NCBI GenBank assembly: GCA_946811695.1
Contig: OX328132.1
Span: 100,930,935-100,994,934 of the forward strand
Origin: Gonocerus acuteangulatus
Lineage: Eukaryota; Arthropoda; Insecta; Hemiptera; Coreidae
Direction of reading: 5' to 3'
Length of the DNA stretch: 64,000 nucleotides
Part shown: in pieces, positions 1 to 10,226 of the stretch
How positions within the stretch are numbered: the stretch's first letter is position 1
Layout: every line of letters begins with the position of its first letter
The notes under the pieces: model-generated
What the model was told of the DNA's origin: nothing
Seen by the model: the letters and a program-made list of their open reading frames with translations, nothing else
Databases searched by the model: none
Made by a program: the position numbers and the translations under genes

Positions 1-1339
1 TTTTCCTTCTCTCCTCTTCTTCATCTGCCTACCTTGAGGTGCTGGGCCTCGCGTCATCCTTCTTGACTGTAGCATCCCCAGCCTTCCTCTCCTCTCTGCC
101 TCCTCCTTCCGCTCCCTCAGGAATCCGGGCTACGTGCTTATCCTTTCCTTTTTCCTTTTCCACCGTAACTACTCCTTCTCTCTCTTGCACCATCTCCTCC
201 TTCCCAACTACAGGCACGGAATCTTCGCCTTCCTTTGCTTCTTTCCCTTTGCGGCCTCCAATCACCCTAAATTTTAGACTGTGAAAGCCGTAGTGCAGCA
301 TATCTCTGCCTTCCAGAAGCTTGTGGGCTGTATCCTCATCGATCCCCATAGCAAGCTGAGTGATTCTAGGCATCGAATCATCTCTACTGTAGACTTTCCA
401 GGATTATATTCTTAACTCCCTTGGGTTCTGAGCCCTTAGCAAATTAAGAAGCACTTTGTCCTCTTTATTTGTTTTGGGGAGATACACAATTCAGGTACTC
501 CTACGAGGTAGATCTTGTTCCTTCAGGACCTTTAATCTGGCCCCTTCCCACGGTGTTAGAACTGGGCCATTTTCCAGGACCCAGTCAGCTGACTCCTGGT
601 TCGAACATAATAGCTGTATCTAGCCGCCCTTCCATATAATGTCGTAGAACCGAACCTTCACCTCCCTATCCGGTTCCTCGCATATTTTCAATAACAGAGC
701 CTCCTTAATCAGTTCAAACTGCTCTCCTTCAAGTTGAACTGTGGGGTGTTCCTGGCAGCAGATGCCAATCCCCACCCCTTCAAGGGCTCTCCGGTACGAG
801 AGAGCTGGAGCCATGTCCTGCTCCCGTTCCTTTTCTTCTTGTGACTGCTGCACAGATGAGCTCAGCTTAGCCCTTTTGCTGCGCGCGACCGGAGTGACCT
901 CACTGGAGCGAGTCCTCTCGCCCTCCCTCACAGATCTACTCCTCTTCTTCTTGGTCACATACGTTCCCATAGGGTCCCTGCACATCTTGGTAGCCTCTTC
1001 CTTGCTGTACCCATGTCTTCGGAGCCAGCGAAAGCGTCTCCTAGTGGCTCCACCAAGCTTGATCTTCTTATCGCTGGTGGTAGGGGGCATGGATTTCTCC
1101 TCCCCCTTGTCAGTATAAGAATGCTCCACCTCCTGTACAGGTGGTGGGATTTGCATCCCTTCTGTTTCCAACTCCATGTTGGCGTTTCCTTCTTCTTCGG
1201 AGGCAACCCTCTCCAGAAGGTCGAGATTAAACTCGATTCGGTACATGTTAGAGCCTCCGTTGTTGATTTGTCCGAAGACAACGAATCTATATTTAACTCC
1301 TCTATTATTCCCACAAGCAAGAATTGTTCCCAGAAGCAA
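1..1339 (-). pseudogene. Non-LTR retroelement ORF1-like gene with DUF4780-type domain, broken
   Basis: Read on the minus strand, an open frame runs from 1339 to 620 (239 codons) and a second from 373 to 29. The first holds an acidic N-terminus, a basic motif RRRFRWLRRHGYSKEEA, a Ser/Arg-rich linker, and a segment around VGIGICCQEHPTVQLEGEQ. The frames between and after it give LLNLLRAQNP and GIDEDTAHKLLEGRDMLHYGF, which resemble the DUF4780 domain found in arthropod retroelement ORF1 proteins. I infer a nucleic-acid-binding ORF1 of a jockey/R1-like LINE. The stop at 620 and the frame change break it, and it runs off the window edge. The family call rests on remembered sequence patterns only. 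Confidence 0.5.
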
Positions 1340-1854
1340 GGGATCTACAGTTCACCTGCAGCAGAGCCCCGCTTACTGCAGTAAGGCAGTTCTTGAAACT
1401 GGAGGTCGCCCGGTATCCAGAGTCCGCATGGTAGGATTGAGTTCCCCTCAGCCATTCGTCCAACGGCCCATGCTGTTTCACCTTGGATTGGGGGATGTTT
1501 TATTACCATCCATGTCATACGCCTAGGGAAGGTGATCCTAGGTTGTGTACTGTAGATGTCCTTAGTTTTTGGTGTGGGGTGTGTGTAGTGTGCTGTATTT
1601 AGTGTACTGTGTGTGTGTCGGTGTTTATGTTCCCCCAACCTGGAGGGCCAGTGGCTGACTGCGGTCAAAAGACCGGGCGATGGGACCGCCACCTCCCTAC
1701 GCCTAAGGGAGAGGGTTAGCTTTATGCCTGTTTCTTCAATGGACTGGATGTTTAAGCCGCAGTCAGGCTTGTTCTCTTCAGCTCTTGATTCTGGAGCTTC
1801 TTACAGATTAAAGCAGCGCTTTACACTACTGAATCTTAGTTCTCTCTAGTGGCC
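1340..1854. other. Retroelement non-coding sequence between ORF1-like gene and LINE C-terminus
   Basis: This stretch has no convincing coding frame. It has higher GC than the introns and a GT-rich block near 1570-1625. By position it is either the 3' UTR of the LINE whose C-terminus ends at about 1855 or the 5' leader of the ORF1-like gene, both on the minus strand. Confidence 0.35.
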
Positions 1855-2155
1855 ATGATTAGGCTGACATATTTTCTGGTTTCAGAGTCCCTTCCAGTTT
1901 CCTTTCTAAATCTTTCTTTTCTACGGAGAAGCGCAGGCAGCCAAAGAACATATGGTCCGCAGTTTCATCCATTTGGGTGCATAAAGGGCGTAGGGCCCCA
2001 TTTATCTAACTTAAATTGAGTTAGATATTCTTTGAACCAACCATGCTCAGTGAACAAATAAGTGAGAAAATTGTATGCTTCTCCTAGTTTTGGATCTATC
2101 GATTTGTGGGTGTTAGGTGGGAATTAAACTGTGTATCTCTACACAGCAAGAAATA
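1855..2155 (-). pseudogene. LINE ORF2 C-terminal fragment
   Basis: On the minus strand the sequence encodes LFTEHGWFKEYLTQFKLDK. After a frameshift it encodes DETADHMFFGCLRF and then KPENMSA with a stop near 1857. The pattern HGxFxxYLxxF followed by a Cys/His-containing 'ETADHxxxxCxRF' block is typical of the C-terminus of jockey/R1-like LINE ORF2 proteins, after the reverse transcriptase and RNase H. It is 5'-truncated and frameshifted, so not functional. Its orientation matches the ORF1-like gene at 1-1339, so these may be two head-to-tail copies of related elements. Confidence 0.6.
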
Positions 2156-2512
2156 TTGATGTTTAATAACGTCTTTGCAGCCTCTCCATTTTCTCTTCCG
2201 CTTCACCGTCGGCCTCCTCTTCTTCTGTATGTCTGGGTCTCTGCTTCTTTGGAATCTCAGACAACAAGGAAAGCGCTTTGTCGATAAATACAGTTACACT
2301 TACATGTGTATATCTTTGGTGTGTGTGTGTTTTAACTCTGTCCATTTTTACTGTTATATAAAATTGTAGTATTATTTATTAAATGAACCACTTCTTGGGA
2401 AAAGTGCCATTTCATATAAAATAATATTATATAAAGCTCACCTAATTTTTAGGTATTTATTTTCCCAAAATAAAATTAAGTAAATTGTCTTACAAATATG
2501 TATATTTTTCAG

Positions 2513-2559
2513 GAAGCCAGCGAGATGAAAAGCCCAAACATTCCTCACAGGATATGGAT
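2513..2559 (+). CDS. FoxP: FoxP candidate upstream exon
   Basis: After an acceptor (tatatttttcag) there are 47 bases: two completing a codon, then SQRDEKPKHSSQDMD, then a GTATGA donor. The exon ends in phase 0, as the next exon at 4026 requires. The hydrophilic Ser/Lys/Asp-rich content suits the disordered N-terminus of a FoxP protein, but the peptide is too short to identify by itself. The support is splice sites and phase only. Confidence 0.45.
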
Positions 2560-3579
2560 GTATGAGAGTATTTTGTATAAGTACACATAATTTCATCATA
2601 AATATTATAATATTTATATCTGCCATAAATATAAGTGACATGAGGGAAACACTTGGTTTGGAAGGAGGAAAAGCCATTACCAAAAATAATTCATGATTCA
2701 CTACTTAAATTATAAATTTAAGTCTCTTCTTTCATACTATTATTTGTTCCTCTTTCTATATATATATATTTGAATTTAGATTCGGTACATGTCCTGAAAT
2801 GTGCTCTTTTATTGTTCCTATTTGGAATAATGCCATCTCGTAAACACTAAAACTAATGTAAAAAGTGATCAAAAATGATTAAGAAAAAATATGAAGGTAG
2901 GTGTAATATGTTTGAAGTATGTTTAATTATTTCATTTGACTACACTACTTACATTTATACACACCTGTTCAAAAACACACAATGCACTTGGTTAAACCGA
3001 TGTATTTAATTTTTTCTTTTAAAATAAATTGCATTGTTTGCATTATTTTAACTGCATTAGAAGAACTATGTTCTACTATTTATACCTCTTTATTCAAAAG
3101 ATAATCGTTGAAACAATCAATTATCCCTAGGTTTAAACAAGATATTTTCAGCACAGTGTTTTTACTCTTTATATTTTGTTGATCAATTTTGGACTCTTCG
3201 TATGTAAATAAATATTTTATATGTAGGGAGTACAAAACCTAATGATGGCTGATCAGATACCATTTGATATGTGTTGCACCAATATCTGTACATAAAATGT
3301 AGCTTGTTTGTACAAAATATTCAGGTATGGCACTTTTCAAATAGTTTTATATAGCCACTATGATTAAATGTTTAGATATAACAAACGGTCCATAAGGAAG
3401 TAAAATTATTTTTAAATATCTATGGACATAAATTCTGGCTGAGAACTATGTGTTTATGCATGACTTTTTTTTTTAACTTAGTTAAAAGAGGAATTATTTT
3501 TAAGTTTGATTTTTATTACATTAATGTCATCTTAATATTTTTTTTAAGAAATTAGCTAAAAAATGTAAATTAATATTAA

Positions 3580-3638
<59 letters not shown>

Positions 3639-4025
3639 CTGAACTCTCCTTTCTAGCATTATGATGATAGCCTGATTTAAGGTCTCAAAATCTTTTTACT
3701 TATAATTATCATCATAAAAAAAAAAAAAATCTTTCTGAAAAAGCCTGAAGTTTCCATTCCTCTGTTTAAATCAGAGAGAACAATTTAATAAATCTGAATT
3801 ATATCAACTAGTTCTTTGTGATGATAATATTTCAATAAAATATTATTATATCATTTTCAACATTTAATGAATAATTTATAAAATTATTTGTTTCATAAAT
3901 TCTATAATTTATTTTAAATAAGAAATTAATCAGATATTACACCACGCTTCTATTTCCAATGTTCACCCATTTTATATTAGATGTACCTGTACCCTTCTAC
4001 TTATAACATATACATTTGATTTCAG
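2560..4025. other. AT-rich intron, nothing recognised
   Basis: The sequence is low complexity and AT-rich, with a run of about 54 A at 3583-3636 and a shorter A run near 3717. No open frame or repeat family was recognised. The polypyrimidine tract and 'ttcag' before 4026 form the acceptor of the next FoxP exon. Confidence 0.6.
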
Positions 4026-4287
4026 AAATCTGAAAATTTAGAAGATATTTATAAAAAAGAAGTTGAACGAACAATGCAACAATTACAAGACAAACTCCAG
4101 TTAAATATTATACAACAGTCTCAACTTGTACAAACACATGATAAAACAAATAATGTCGAAACACTTCAGCAAATGGTTGTCCATCAACAACAAATTGTTC
4201 AACAAATACAGATGTCTCAAAGACAATATGCACTACAACCTGGCACCTCTCAAATAGATAGTTCCAGCTGTGGAGCTAAGCAGACAG
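4026..4287 (+). CDS. FoxP: FoxP exon: Gln-rich N-terminal region
   Basis: An 87-codon exon starts at KSENLEDIYKKEVERTMQQL and carries repeated Gln-rich blocks (QQMVVHQQQIVQQIQM). FoxP proteins have a Gln-rich region with an 'FYKKQQEQ'-like segment before the zinc finger, and IYKKEVER corresponds to it. The borders are ttcag|AAA and CAG|gtaaag. It starts in phase 0 and ends with one base of a Gly codon completed in the next exon. The internal ATG at 4074 is not needed as a start. Confidence 0.85.
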
Positions 4288-4359
4288 GTAAAGTCAACGT
4301 ATATTTAATATGTTAGCTTATATTTTTGGTTTTATATAAAAGTAGATTCTTTTTTGCAG

Positions 4360-4449
4360 GAACTCATAGTGAAAATGAAGAAACACCTCCAGGAAAAATG
4401 ACAAGGGAAGAGGATAAAACAAACGCTGAAAAAACTTCCAACGTACCAG
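4360..4449 (+). CDS. FoxP: FoxP exon: acidic linker before zinc finger
   Basis: A 90-base exon encodes a hydrophilic stretch with HSENEETPPGKMTREEDK between the Gln-rich part and the zinc finger. The borders are tttttgcag|GAACTC and CCAG|gtaata. It starts and ends in phase 1 and so could be skipped without changing the frame. The intron before it is only 72 bases. Confidence 0.75.
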
Positions 4450-4505
4450 GTAATAATATTCTTTTCTTTGTGTCTGACTGTCTTTGTAACATATCGGTAT
4501 GGATA

Positions 4506-4704
4506 GCATTTTTTTTTTTTTTTTTTTTTTTTAATTAAAAATCTATCAATTAAGAAAGATTCTCTACTTGTTGAGCAATTAAGCCTATTTTTTATAAACA
4601 GTTAATCATAAAATAATCTACAAGATTTTAATGTGTCATAGAAAAGTTTTGTTTTTTTTTTTTGTTTTTTTTTACGGCGCATCTACATCTAGGTCATTAG
4701 CGCC
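4506..4704. repeat. T-runs and SINE tail fragment (minus)
   Basis: Poly-T runs at about 4509-4530 and 4647-4671 flank a fragment at 4672-4704 (acggcgcatctacatctagg ... attagcgccgatcat). This is the reverse complement of the 3' tail shared with the SINE at 7934-8111 and the fragment near 20480. It appears to be a severely 5'-truncated SINE copy. Confidence 0.55.
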
Positions 4705-4910
4705 GATCATAGAAAAGTTGTTTTCATTTTGATAAGTATTTACTGCATTGTACAGATTATGTATGTAATTTGTATAAATTGAAGTTTATTTATGTACTTG
4801 ATGCTTGACTTCCACTTTTTAAGAAAAGATACTTGATTTTTTCTAGCATCATGCACACTTACATACTCAATTGTGCTTACTAAATATATATATTTTTTTA
4901 AAAAACACAG

Positions 4911-5079
4911 GGACCATTGGTCCAGCAAGGAGAGACTGCTTAAATGGAAACTTGCCCTCTTTCAAGGATGATTTAAGTATAGAGAACAAAAATGATAAAG
5001 TTCAACTACTTTTTGGGCATGGCGTATGCAAGTGGCCTGGTTGTGATACTCTATGTGATGATATGAAAAGTTTTTTAAA
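4911..5079 (+). CDS. FoxP: FoxP exon: C2H2 zinc finger
   Basis: The exon encodes [14 protein letters not shown] followed by [20 protein letters not shown], the start of the FoxP C2H2 zinc finger. The Cys pair is CKWPGC; the two His are completed by the next exon (KHLNNEH), giving C-x4-C-x12-H-x5-H. In FoxP proteins this finger sits next to the leucine zipper and helps dimerisation. The borders are acacag|GGACC and TTAAA|gtaagt, ending inside a Lys codon in phase 2. Confidence 0.93.
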
Positions 5080-5144
5080 GTAAGTGTTTTTATTAAAAGG
5101 TTTTTTCCCTATTGAAATGAAAGTACTTTTAGACACTTCATTTT

Positions 5145-5269
5145 AGCGTGGTTCCTCCCTCCCTTCATAGGGAGGAACCCCACTTATAAGGTTGACCTCA
5201 TGAAACAATCCGGAAGTGCTGACTAGAAAATTTTACGTTTCAGAACCCCTAGAGAACGAAAATAACTTG

Positions 5270-5309
<40 letters not shown>

Positions 5310-6503
5310 TTGCCTGTTCGCTGTTTCCTGGCCTCAATAATGGTCCGATTTTGATGAATTTTGGTACAAAAATCTTTTATCTAATTTAAGAGGTCAAGTT
5401 TGTTAACCAGCAGAATCCGCCAACCGGAACATGTTTTTTGGAGCGAAATTTGCGCAAAAAAAAAATGGTTCCGCTTACTTCATATGCGTTTCGGCCTAGG
5501 AAAACGAATGAAACCCTTTTTAAGGCGATAGCTTTAGCCGTGTTCGAAAAGTTGGAAGAATAGTTGTTGAATAACGTTTTTTGTTTGGGTACTTAGAATC
5601 ATGGGATTCAGTTTGTTGCCGTGCCGATTACTACGGCGGGTGCGGCAACTGGGTGTGTTCGGGGCTTCTGTGCCGCTGAGAGACTAGAGGCTTGAAGGGC
5701 TTGAGAGAAAGAAGAGGCAAGTCACAGTTGTTCCCAATTCAGTGTGCAGGCCTTGAGAGTGTTCCAGGAAGACTCGCCGACCCGTTAGACAACCAGTGGA
5801 GGGGGTAGTCAGTCGTGGTGGGGACTTGCTACCGTCGTGGGGGTAGAGGGGTAGGTCGCCGTCAGACGGTGAGAAGTTGAAACATTTTCTGCATGTTCGA
5901 ATTTCGTCAAAACCAACATGTTGAAATTTTGGTTACGTTTGGAGTTAAGGAAGGGTATTATAAAATATTTTATTAACAGACATGAGAAGTTTTGGGAACT
6001 TCGTATACTTTCCTTAATATCTCGAAAACTATTGAGAATCTTGGTAAGCGGAGGGTTACCATTCGAAAGCTTACTAAATGCTCTACAAAAAAGGTTCTGG
6101 AGAAAGTTTTGATTAGGCGATGTCAATCGGAGAAATAAGTGCTTAAAACTTTGAAGTAATTGATATTCGAACGGTTCTTTTTGTCTGTTTTTATTCCTTG
6201 TTATTTTTTAATTGCTTATAGTTGGATAATGTATTTGACAATAAAACAGTTTAAATAAAATGAGAAAAACAATTTATTGTTAGAAAAATAGCTTTCCAAG
6301 AGAGAGATTCGAAGACCTTGTGACTATTTTCAACAGCCTTTATGCGGGGGCCTTTCTGGGGTTGACCGACCCATCCAGCTAAGATCATAAAACCTTTTCA
6401 AGAAAGGTTGAACCAAAATAATAACTGTTTCTATTTTAATCTTAATTCGACTAGGGATAAGAACGGAACTGTGCTTTAGTGATGCAGTTCCTGCGAGTCG
6501 GAC
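5145..6503 (+). mobile_element. Repeat family A, full-length non-coding copy
   Basis: This 1359-base unit begins AGCGTGGTTCCTCCCTCCC, has a short hairpin at its start (cctccct...agggagg), a (TA)n tract near 5271-5305, and ends GCGAGTCGGAC. It is flanked by TTTT on both sides. The same start, end and body recur at 44759-57717 (interrupted) and, in reverse, at 59914-61341 and 62119-63440. Diverged copies lie at 14945-17630, 31475-31950 and 43110-43320. I see no protein-coding frame. The recurrence shows it is mobile, but the class is not recognised; TTTT may be the target duplication or simply a preference for T runs. Confidence 0.8.
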
Positions 6504-7010
6504 TTTTTTGGAATTATAAAGGATTTATTGTAAATATTTTATACTTAAAACTTTGAGTTGTATTGATCTTGTTTACAAATATTTGTTTTGTTTACTATTT
6601 GTAAAGTGGATTGATGTTTAAAGTCAGCTTTGTCCCTATATGATTCAGAAGTTTATTTGTCCATCAATAAACTTTAATTAAGCATAATTCTCATGGTGAA
6701 ACGAGGGAATTTTATAGTTTTTACATTTTTGGACCAGGCTATAAATAGATGAATTTAATTATCATCTATTAGGTCAGTAAGTAAATTCATGTGCAAGAAA
6801 AGCTTGCATAGGATTCGCTATGACTCACTAAGAGACCAGAGACCAATATGATTTCGAACCTTTCAACACTTACCTTTGCTTGATAAATTAGTCAGTCCCT
6901 CGCCATATTTGAAAACATTACACACATATTAGTACCCATATAAAATAAATGTTCATTATCGATACGAACATGCTGTGTTACATTTTTATTTTTGTGTGAC
7001 AAATCTTAGG
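6504..7010. other. Intron, nothing recognised
   Basis: AT-rich sequence without a recognisable repeat family or coding frame. Confidence 0.4.
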
Positions 7011-7011
7011 A

Positions 7012-7215
7012 CATTGCTCCAAAAGATTTTCACTTATTTCGTGCCTTACAAATTTTGTTATTAGGGAAATGTTAAATTCTAAACAGGATGTGCTAAATGA
7101 ACTTTCAAATTGTTTTGCATCAAAACCAGTCTTTCTACAGGAATGAAATTTAAAAGCTCCTTGTAAAATGGCGAGAAATTTTTTATCGTAAAGAAAAATG
7201 TTATATGTGTAGATC
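7012..7215 (+). pseudogene. mariner transposase C-terminal relic
   Basis: The + strand encodes DIAPKDFHLFRALQ and, further on in the same frame, NQSFYRNEI and KLLVKWRE, with several stops between. Mariner transposases carry a 'D-hydrophobic-APxDxHLFRSLQN' motif holding the third catalytic Asp, followed by 'FYxxGIxxLPxRW'. The order and spacing fit. Stops and apparent indels show it is long dead. Confidence 0.65.
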
Positions 7216-7272
7216 CTAAGTTGAAAACTAACATGTTATAGGTAGTTGGTAACATTTTATTCAGTCTTCATT

Positions 7273-7929
7273 TATTTTATATTACATTTTTGTTGTAGAA
7301 ACATTTCGGCTATAAGCCATTTTCAAGACTAAGTCTTGCACATCTAGTCCTCCTTTACAGAAGCAGACTCAAATATATAAAATAATATGTAATAATTGAG
7401 ACACGAACCATACAATTTAAAAAAATGAAATTTCCTCCTCGAACTAAATAACATCAAATTTACAAGCACATAATCAGAAGATTATAATTTATAAAAAATA
7501 ATGCAAAATAATACCAAACAGGTGAAGAATAACCCTTCAAAAATTTTTCAAACTTTCCATTTATTCCTCCATCACAACGTTTCGGACACACAGGTCCATC
7601 CTCAGGCAATCTACAATAGTATATTAATTTCAGACATTACATCCTCCAAAACCATTTACTAAATTTTATTGTCATAATTTTAAACTCACCATGTCCTGTT
7701 CATTACTCTAGTTACACTAAACAGTCATACAATAAATAAACATGATTCCTGTAAGGAACCAAGTCAAAATTTTTTTTAAAAAATGTTTGAAGGGTTATTC
7801 TTCACCTGTTTGGTATTATTAATTAATACCCTTCATTTAGTAATCGTTATAATGCAAAATCATACAGATAATTGGATTGAAAATGACTTATAGCCGAAAC
7901 GTTTCTACAACAAAAATGTAATATAAAAT
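7273..7929. repeat. Nested inverted repeats with hammerhead-like core
   Basis: The outer arms, about 7273-7325 and 7878-7929, contain 'ttgttgtagaaacatttcgg' and its reverse complement. The inner arms at 7507-7550 and 7784-7820 contain 'accaaacaggtgaagaataa' and its reverse complement. On the minus strand 7605-7579 reads CTGAGGA, then a hairpin TGGACC/TGTGTGTCC, then GAAAC, the layout of a hammerhead ribozyme core. Penelope-like and related elements are known to carry such motifs. No coding region is present. Confidence 0.55.
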
Positions 7930-7933
7930 ATAT

Positions 7934-8111
7934 TTTTTACGGCGCTTCGACATTTAGGCTATTAGGCTATTAGTGCCGACATCCAGGGAGCAGGGAGGAA
8001 TTATCCCAACGAGCCGTTAGATGAGAAAATTCCTGCCTCTGGTGGGAATATAACCCACCATCTCCCGCTTATGAATCTAAGGCTCTAGCCACTAGATCAT
8101 GGGAGACCCCC
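7934..8111 (-). mobile_element. tRNA-derived SINE, near full length
   Basis: Read on the minus strand it starts GGGGGTCTCCCATGATCTAG, with an A-box-like TGATCTAGTGGCTAGAGCC, an anticodon-loop-like TTAGATTCATAAGC and a B-box-like GGTTATATTCCC. It continues into a body with GGATGTCGGCACTAATAG and ends GCGCCGTAAAAAATA. The same head occurs at 19279-19360 and the same body or tail near 4672 and 20405. The head looks tRNA-Met-like. Confidence 0.75.
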
Positions 8112-8470
8112 TATTTTTTTTTTTTTTTTTAATTAATATTAGGAAGTGTCGATAATGTTTGGCTCCTTCCATATACTGTTTTACACTGATATGTATACAT
8201 AGGCCAGCACAATTAATTATTGTACTTTAAATTGTACAGATTTTAAATAAACATGAATTAAGAAAAAAAAATGTAATGAATATTCTTTGTTTTGTTAGTC
8301 AAGAACAATAGGTCTTTATACATTCTATGTGATGCTAATTTTTTGCAAATGGAAAGTTTCTTCTTAACAAAAGCAAGGTGTTAAAGATACTCTGTTAGAA
8401 TTCATATTATTATATTTTCAAGCAATGATTTAGTTAAAATTATTTTTGAGTTATTTTTGCACTATTTCAG

Positions 8471-8660
8471 ACATTTGAATAATGAACACACATTAGATGA
8501 TCGCTCAACAGCTCAAGCTCGGGTTCAAATGCAAGTAGTCTCTCAACTAGAACTTCAATTGCAAAAAGAAAGGGATAGGCTACAAGCAATGATGATTCAC
8601 CTTCACATGTCAAAACAGCAACCAGCTCCTGAACAAGATGCTAATACGGAATTATCAAAT
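8471..8660 (+). CDS. FoxP: FoxP exon: zinc-finger His pair and leucine zipper
   Basis: The exon begins by completing the zinc finger (HLNNEH) and continues into the FoxP leucine zipper: [20 protein letters not shown] then [11 protein letters not shown], with hydrophobic residues at heptad spacing. FoxP proteins need this zipper to form dimers and bind DNA. The borders are atttcag|ACATTT and AAAT|gtaaga; it ends in phase 0 at TELSN. The open frame beyond the donor is intronic. Confidence 0.95.
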
Positions 8661-8765
8661 GTAAGAATAATCATATCACATTTAGTAATATATTTTATGT
8701 ACCATGCATTTTGGTAAATTAAAAACCATTGTATTTATTTATTTATTTTTTTTTTTTTAAAAAAG

Positions 8766-8922
8766 GTTTTAAGGAATGCAAGTGTCCCTAAAAGAAGTTC
8801 ATCTCCTGGGTATGTTGGACCTAATCCTGGAAACACACCTACAAGGTCACCATTAAGGCCTCCCACACCCAGCTCAGCCAAGCGAAGAATATCTGACAAA
8901 TCTTCCCTCTCAATAGCGGGAG
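8766..8922 (+). CDS. FoxP: FoxP exon: Ser/Pro-rich linker
   Basis: The exon encodes VLRNASVPKRSSPGYVGPNP, then TRSPLRPPTPSSAKRRISDK, a basic Ser/Pro linker between zipper and forkhead that includes a KRR cluster. The acceptor is aaaaaag|GTTTTA behind a T run and the donor is GGAG|gtattt. It ends in phase 1 and joins the 9714 exon to restore a Gly codon. The linker is compatible with phosphorylation (SP/TP sites), which is inference only. Confidence 0.85.
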
Positions 8923-9713
8923 GTATTTCAAGAATATTTTCTTTGCATTTAGAGAATGTTTTCTAACTTGTGAAATTTTTTTAATTTTGTTTGTTTGTGA
9001 AGTGGGACAGGAATGATTATATAGAAAGGAAATTTATAATTGACAAATATGAACTTTAATGATAACAGATAGACAAACATGAGTGGCATCAGATAACAGA
9101 CTGTGGGAGATGTGGGGGTGACCAAAAGCCTAACTCATTAGAAAACATGGCTGACCAGATACTTATACAATAATTATTATAATTATAATTAACAATAATT
9201 CTTATAATTAGAATTAGAATTAATAATTATAATTAATATTAATAATTATAATTATTTCCCCAACATCTTTCCTGTACTCTTCACATTCTGTTAACCATAA
9301 AATACATCAACTTAGCTTATTTCAAATGAAATACCAAGAGTATTTGGTATTTTAATGATTTTAAATTTTGTAATAAAAACGTCTGGCGCATTGGTTATTA
9401 TTCAATATTCACGTAATATTAATACATGATAATTTAAAGATATCATTTAACTTTGAAATATTGAAATAAAGAAATTAATAATAAAATTATATTTATGCAT
9501 ATATTGATATATAATAAATTTAAAGAATATCAATTTTAGAGTTTTTATTAGATGAATTTAACATTTATAAAAGTATTAACTAATTAAGAAAATGATTTTA
9601 CGAGTATTAATTAAGTTTAATTTTTATATATTACAGCCCTTTTCTATTCTTCTTTTCTTTTAATTATTTTATGAACCTATTCTGTAGATTGTAGTTGATA
9701 ATTATGGTTTCAG
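8923..9713. other. AT-rich intron, nothing recognised
   Basis: There are short direct and inverted AATTATAATTA-type repeats near 9170-9260. No coding frame or known element is visible. Confidence 0.5.
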
Positions 9714-9758
9714 GCCTACCCTACATGCTGGAGAGAGCAGGTCTTGATGTACAACAAG
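9714..9758 (+). CDS. FoxP: FoxP micro-exon before forkhead
   Basis: A 45-base exon encodes LPYMLERAGLDVQQ. FoxP proteins have a conserved 'LPYMLDRAGLDVQQE' block immediately N-terminal to the forkhead. The borders are gtttcag|GCCTAC and CAAG|gtaaaa; phase 1 at both ends. It is too short to appear as a long open frame but the match is clear. Confidence 0.93.
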
Positions 9759-9867
9759 GTAAAAAATGTTATCTAATATCTTAAATTGATAAACAAGGCT
9801 CTATCATAATAATGTTGTATTTTTATATTTATACTATAATTATATATTTATTAGATTGCTGTGTAAA

Positions 9868-9868
<1 letters not shown>

Positions 9869-9905
<37 letters not shown>

Positions 9906-9950
9906 TATATATATATATATACACTATATATATATATACATATATATATA

Positions 9951-9993
<43 letters not shown>
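9869..9993. repeat. (TA)n microsatellite with CA-rich interruptions
   Basis: A tract of TA repeats broken by 'tatacac' units. The open frame here (IYIYIY) is an artefact of the repeat. Confidence 0.95.
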
Positions 9994-9996
<3 letters not shown>

Positions 9997-10012
9997 TCAC
10001 ACACGCACACAC

Positions 10013-10202
10013 GTATATCCTAAAATGGGGTCACATTAGTACAGTGTGGGGAAATTGGTACAAACCTACACTGCTTATATATGCTTATATGTCTATTTGC
10101 ACCCTTTGGGCAAAGTTCAACCCTTTGGTATCAGTTAAATGAAAATAACCTAGCAGTAAAGGTTTGTAACAGTGTACTAATGTGACCCCATTTTACGGTA
10201 TA
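10013..10202. mobile_element. MITE with about 28-base inverted termini
   Basis: The left end TAAAATGGGGTCACATTAGT and the right end ACTAATGTGACCCCATTTTA are inverted copies about 175 bases apart, with flanking TATA. The interior is non-coding. The structure fits a small non-autonomous DNA transposon, perhaps Tc1/mariner-like given the TA-rich target. The family is not recognised. Confidence 0.65.
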
Positions 10203-10226
10203 TATGTATATTTACATACATATTTT

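Noticed and set aside
39..284. + strand Ser/Pro-rich frame at the window start
   Set aside because: Mirror of the minus-strand ORF1-like gene, which has recognisable domain content.
9812..10039. Open frame rich in IYIYIY
   Set aside because: Translation of a (TA)n tract; the same applies to frames at 28411-28629, 41575-41778, 44836-45089, 53696-53905 and 63051-63370.
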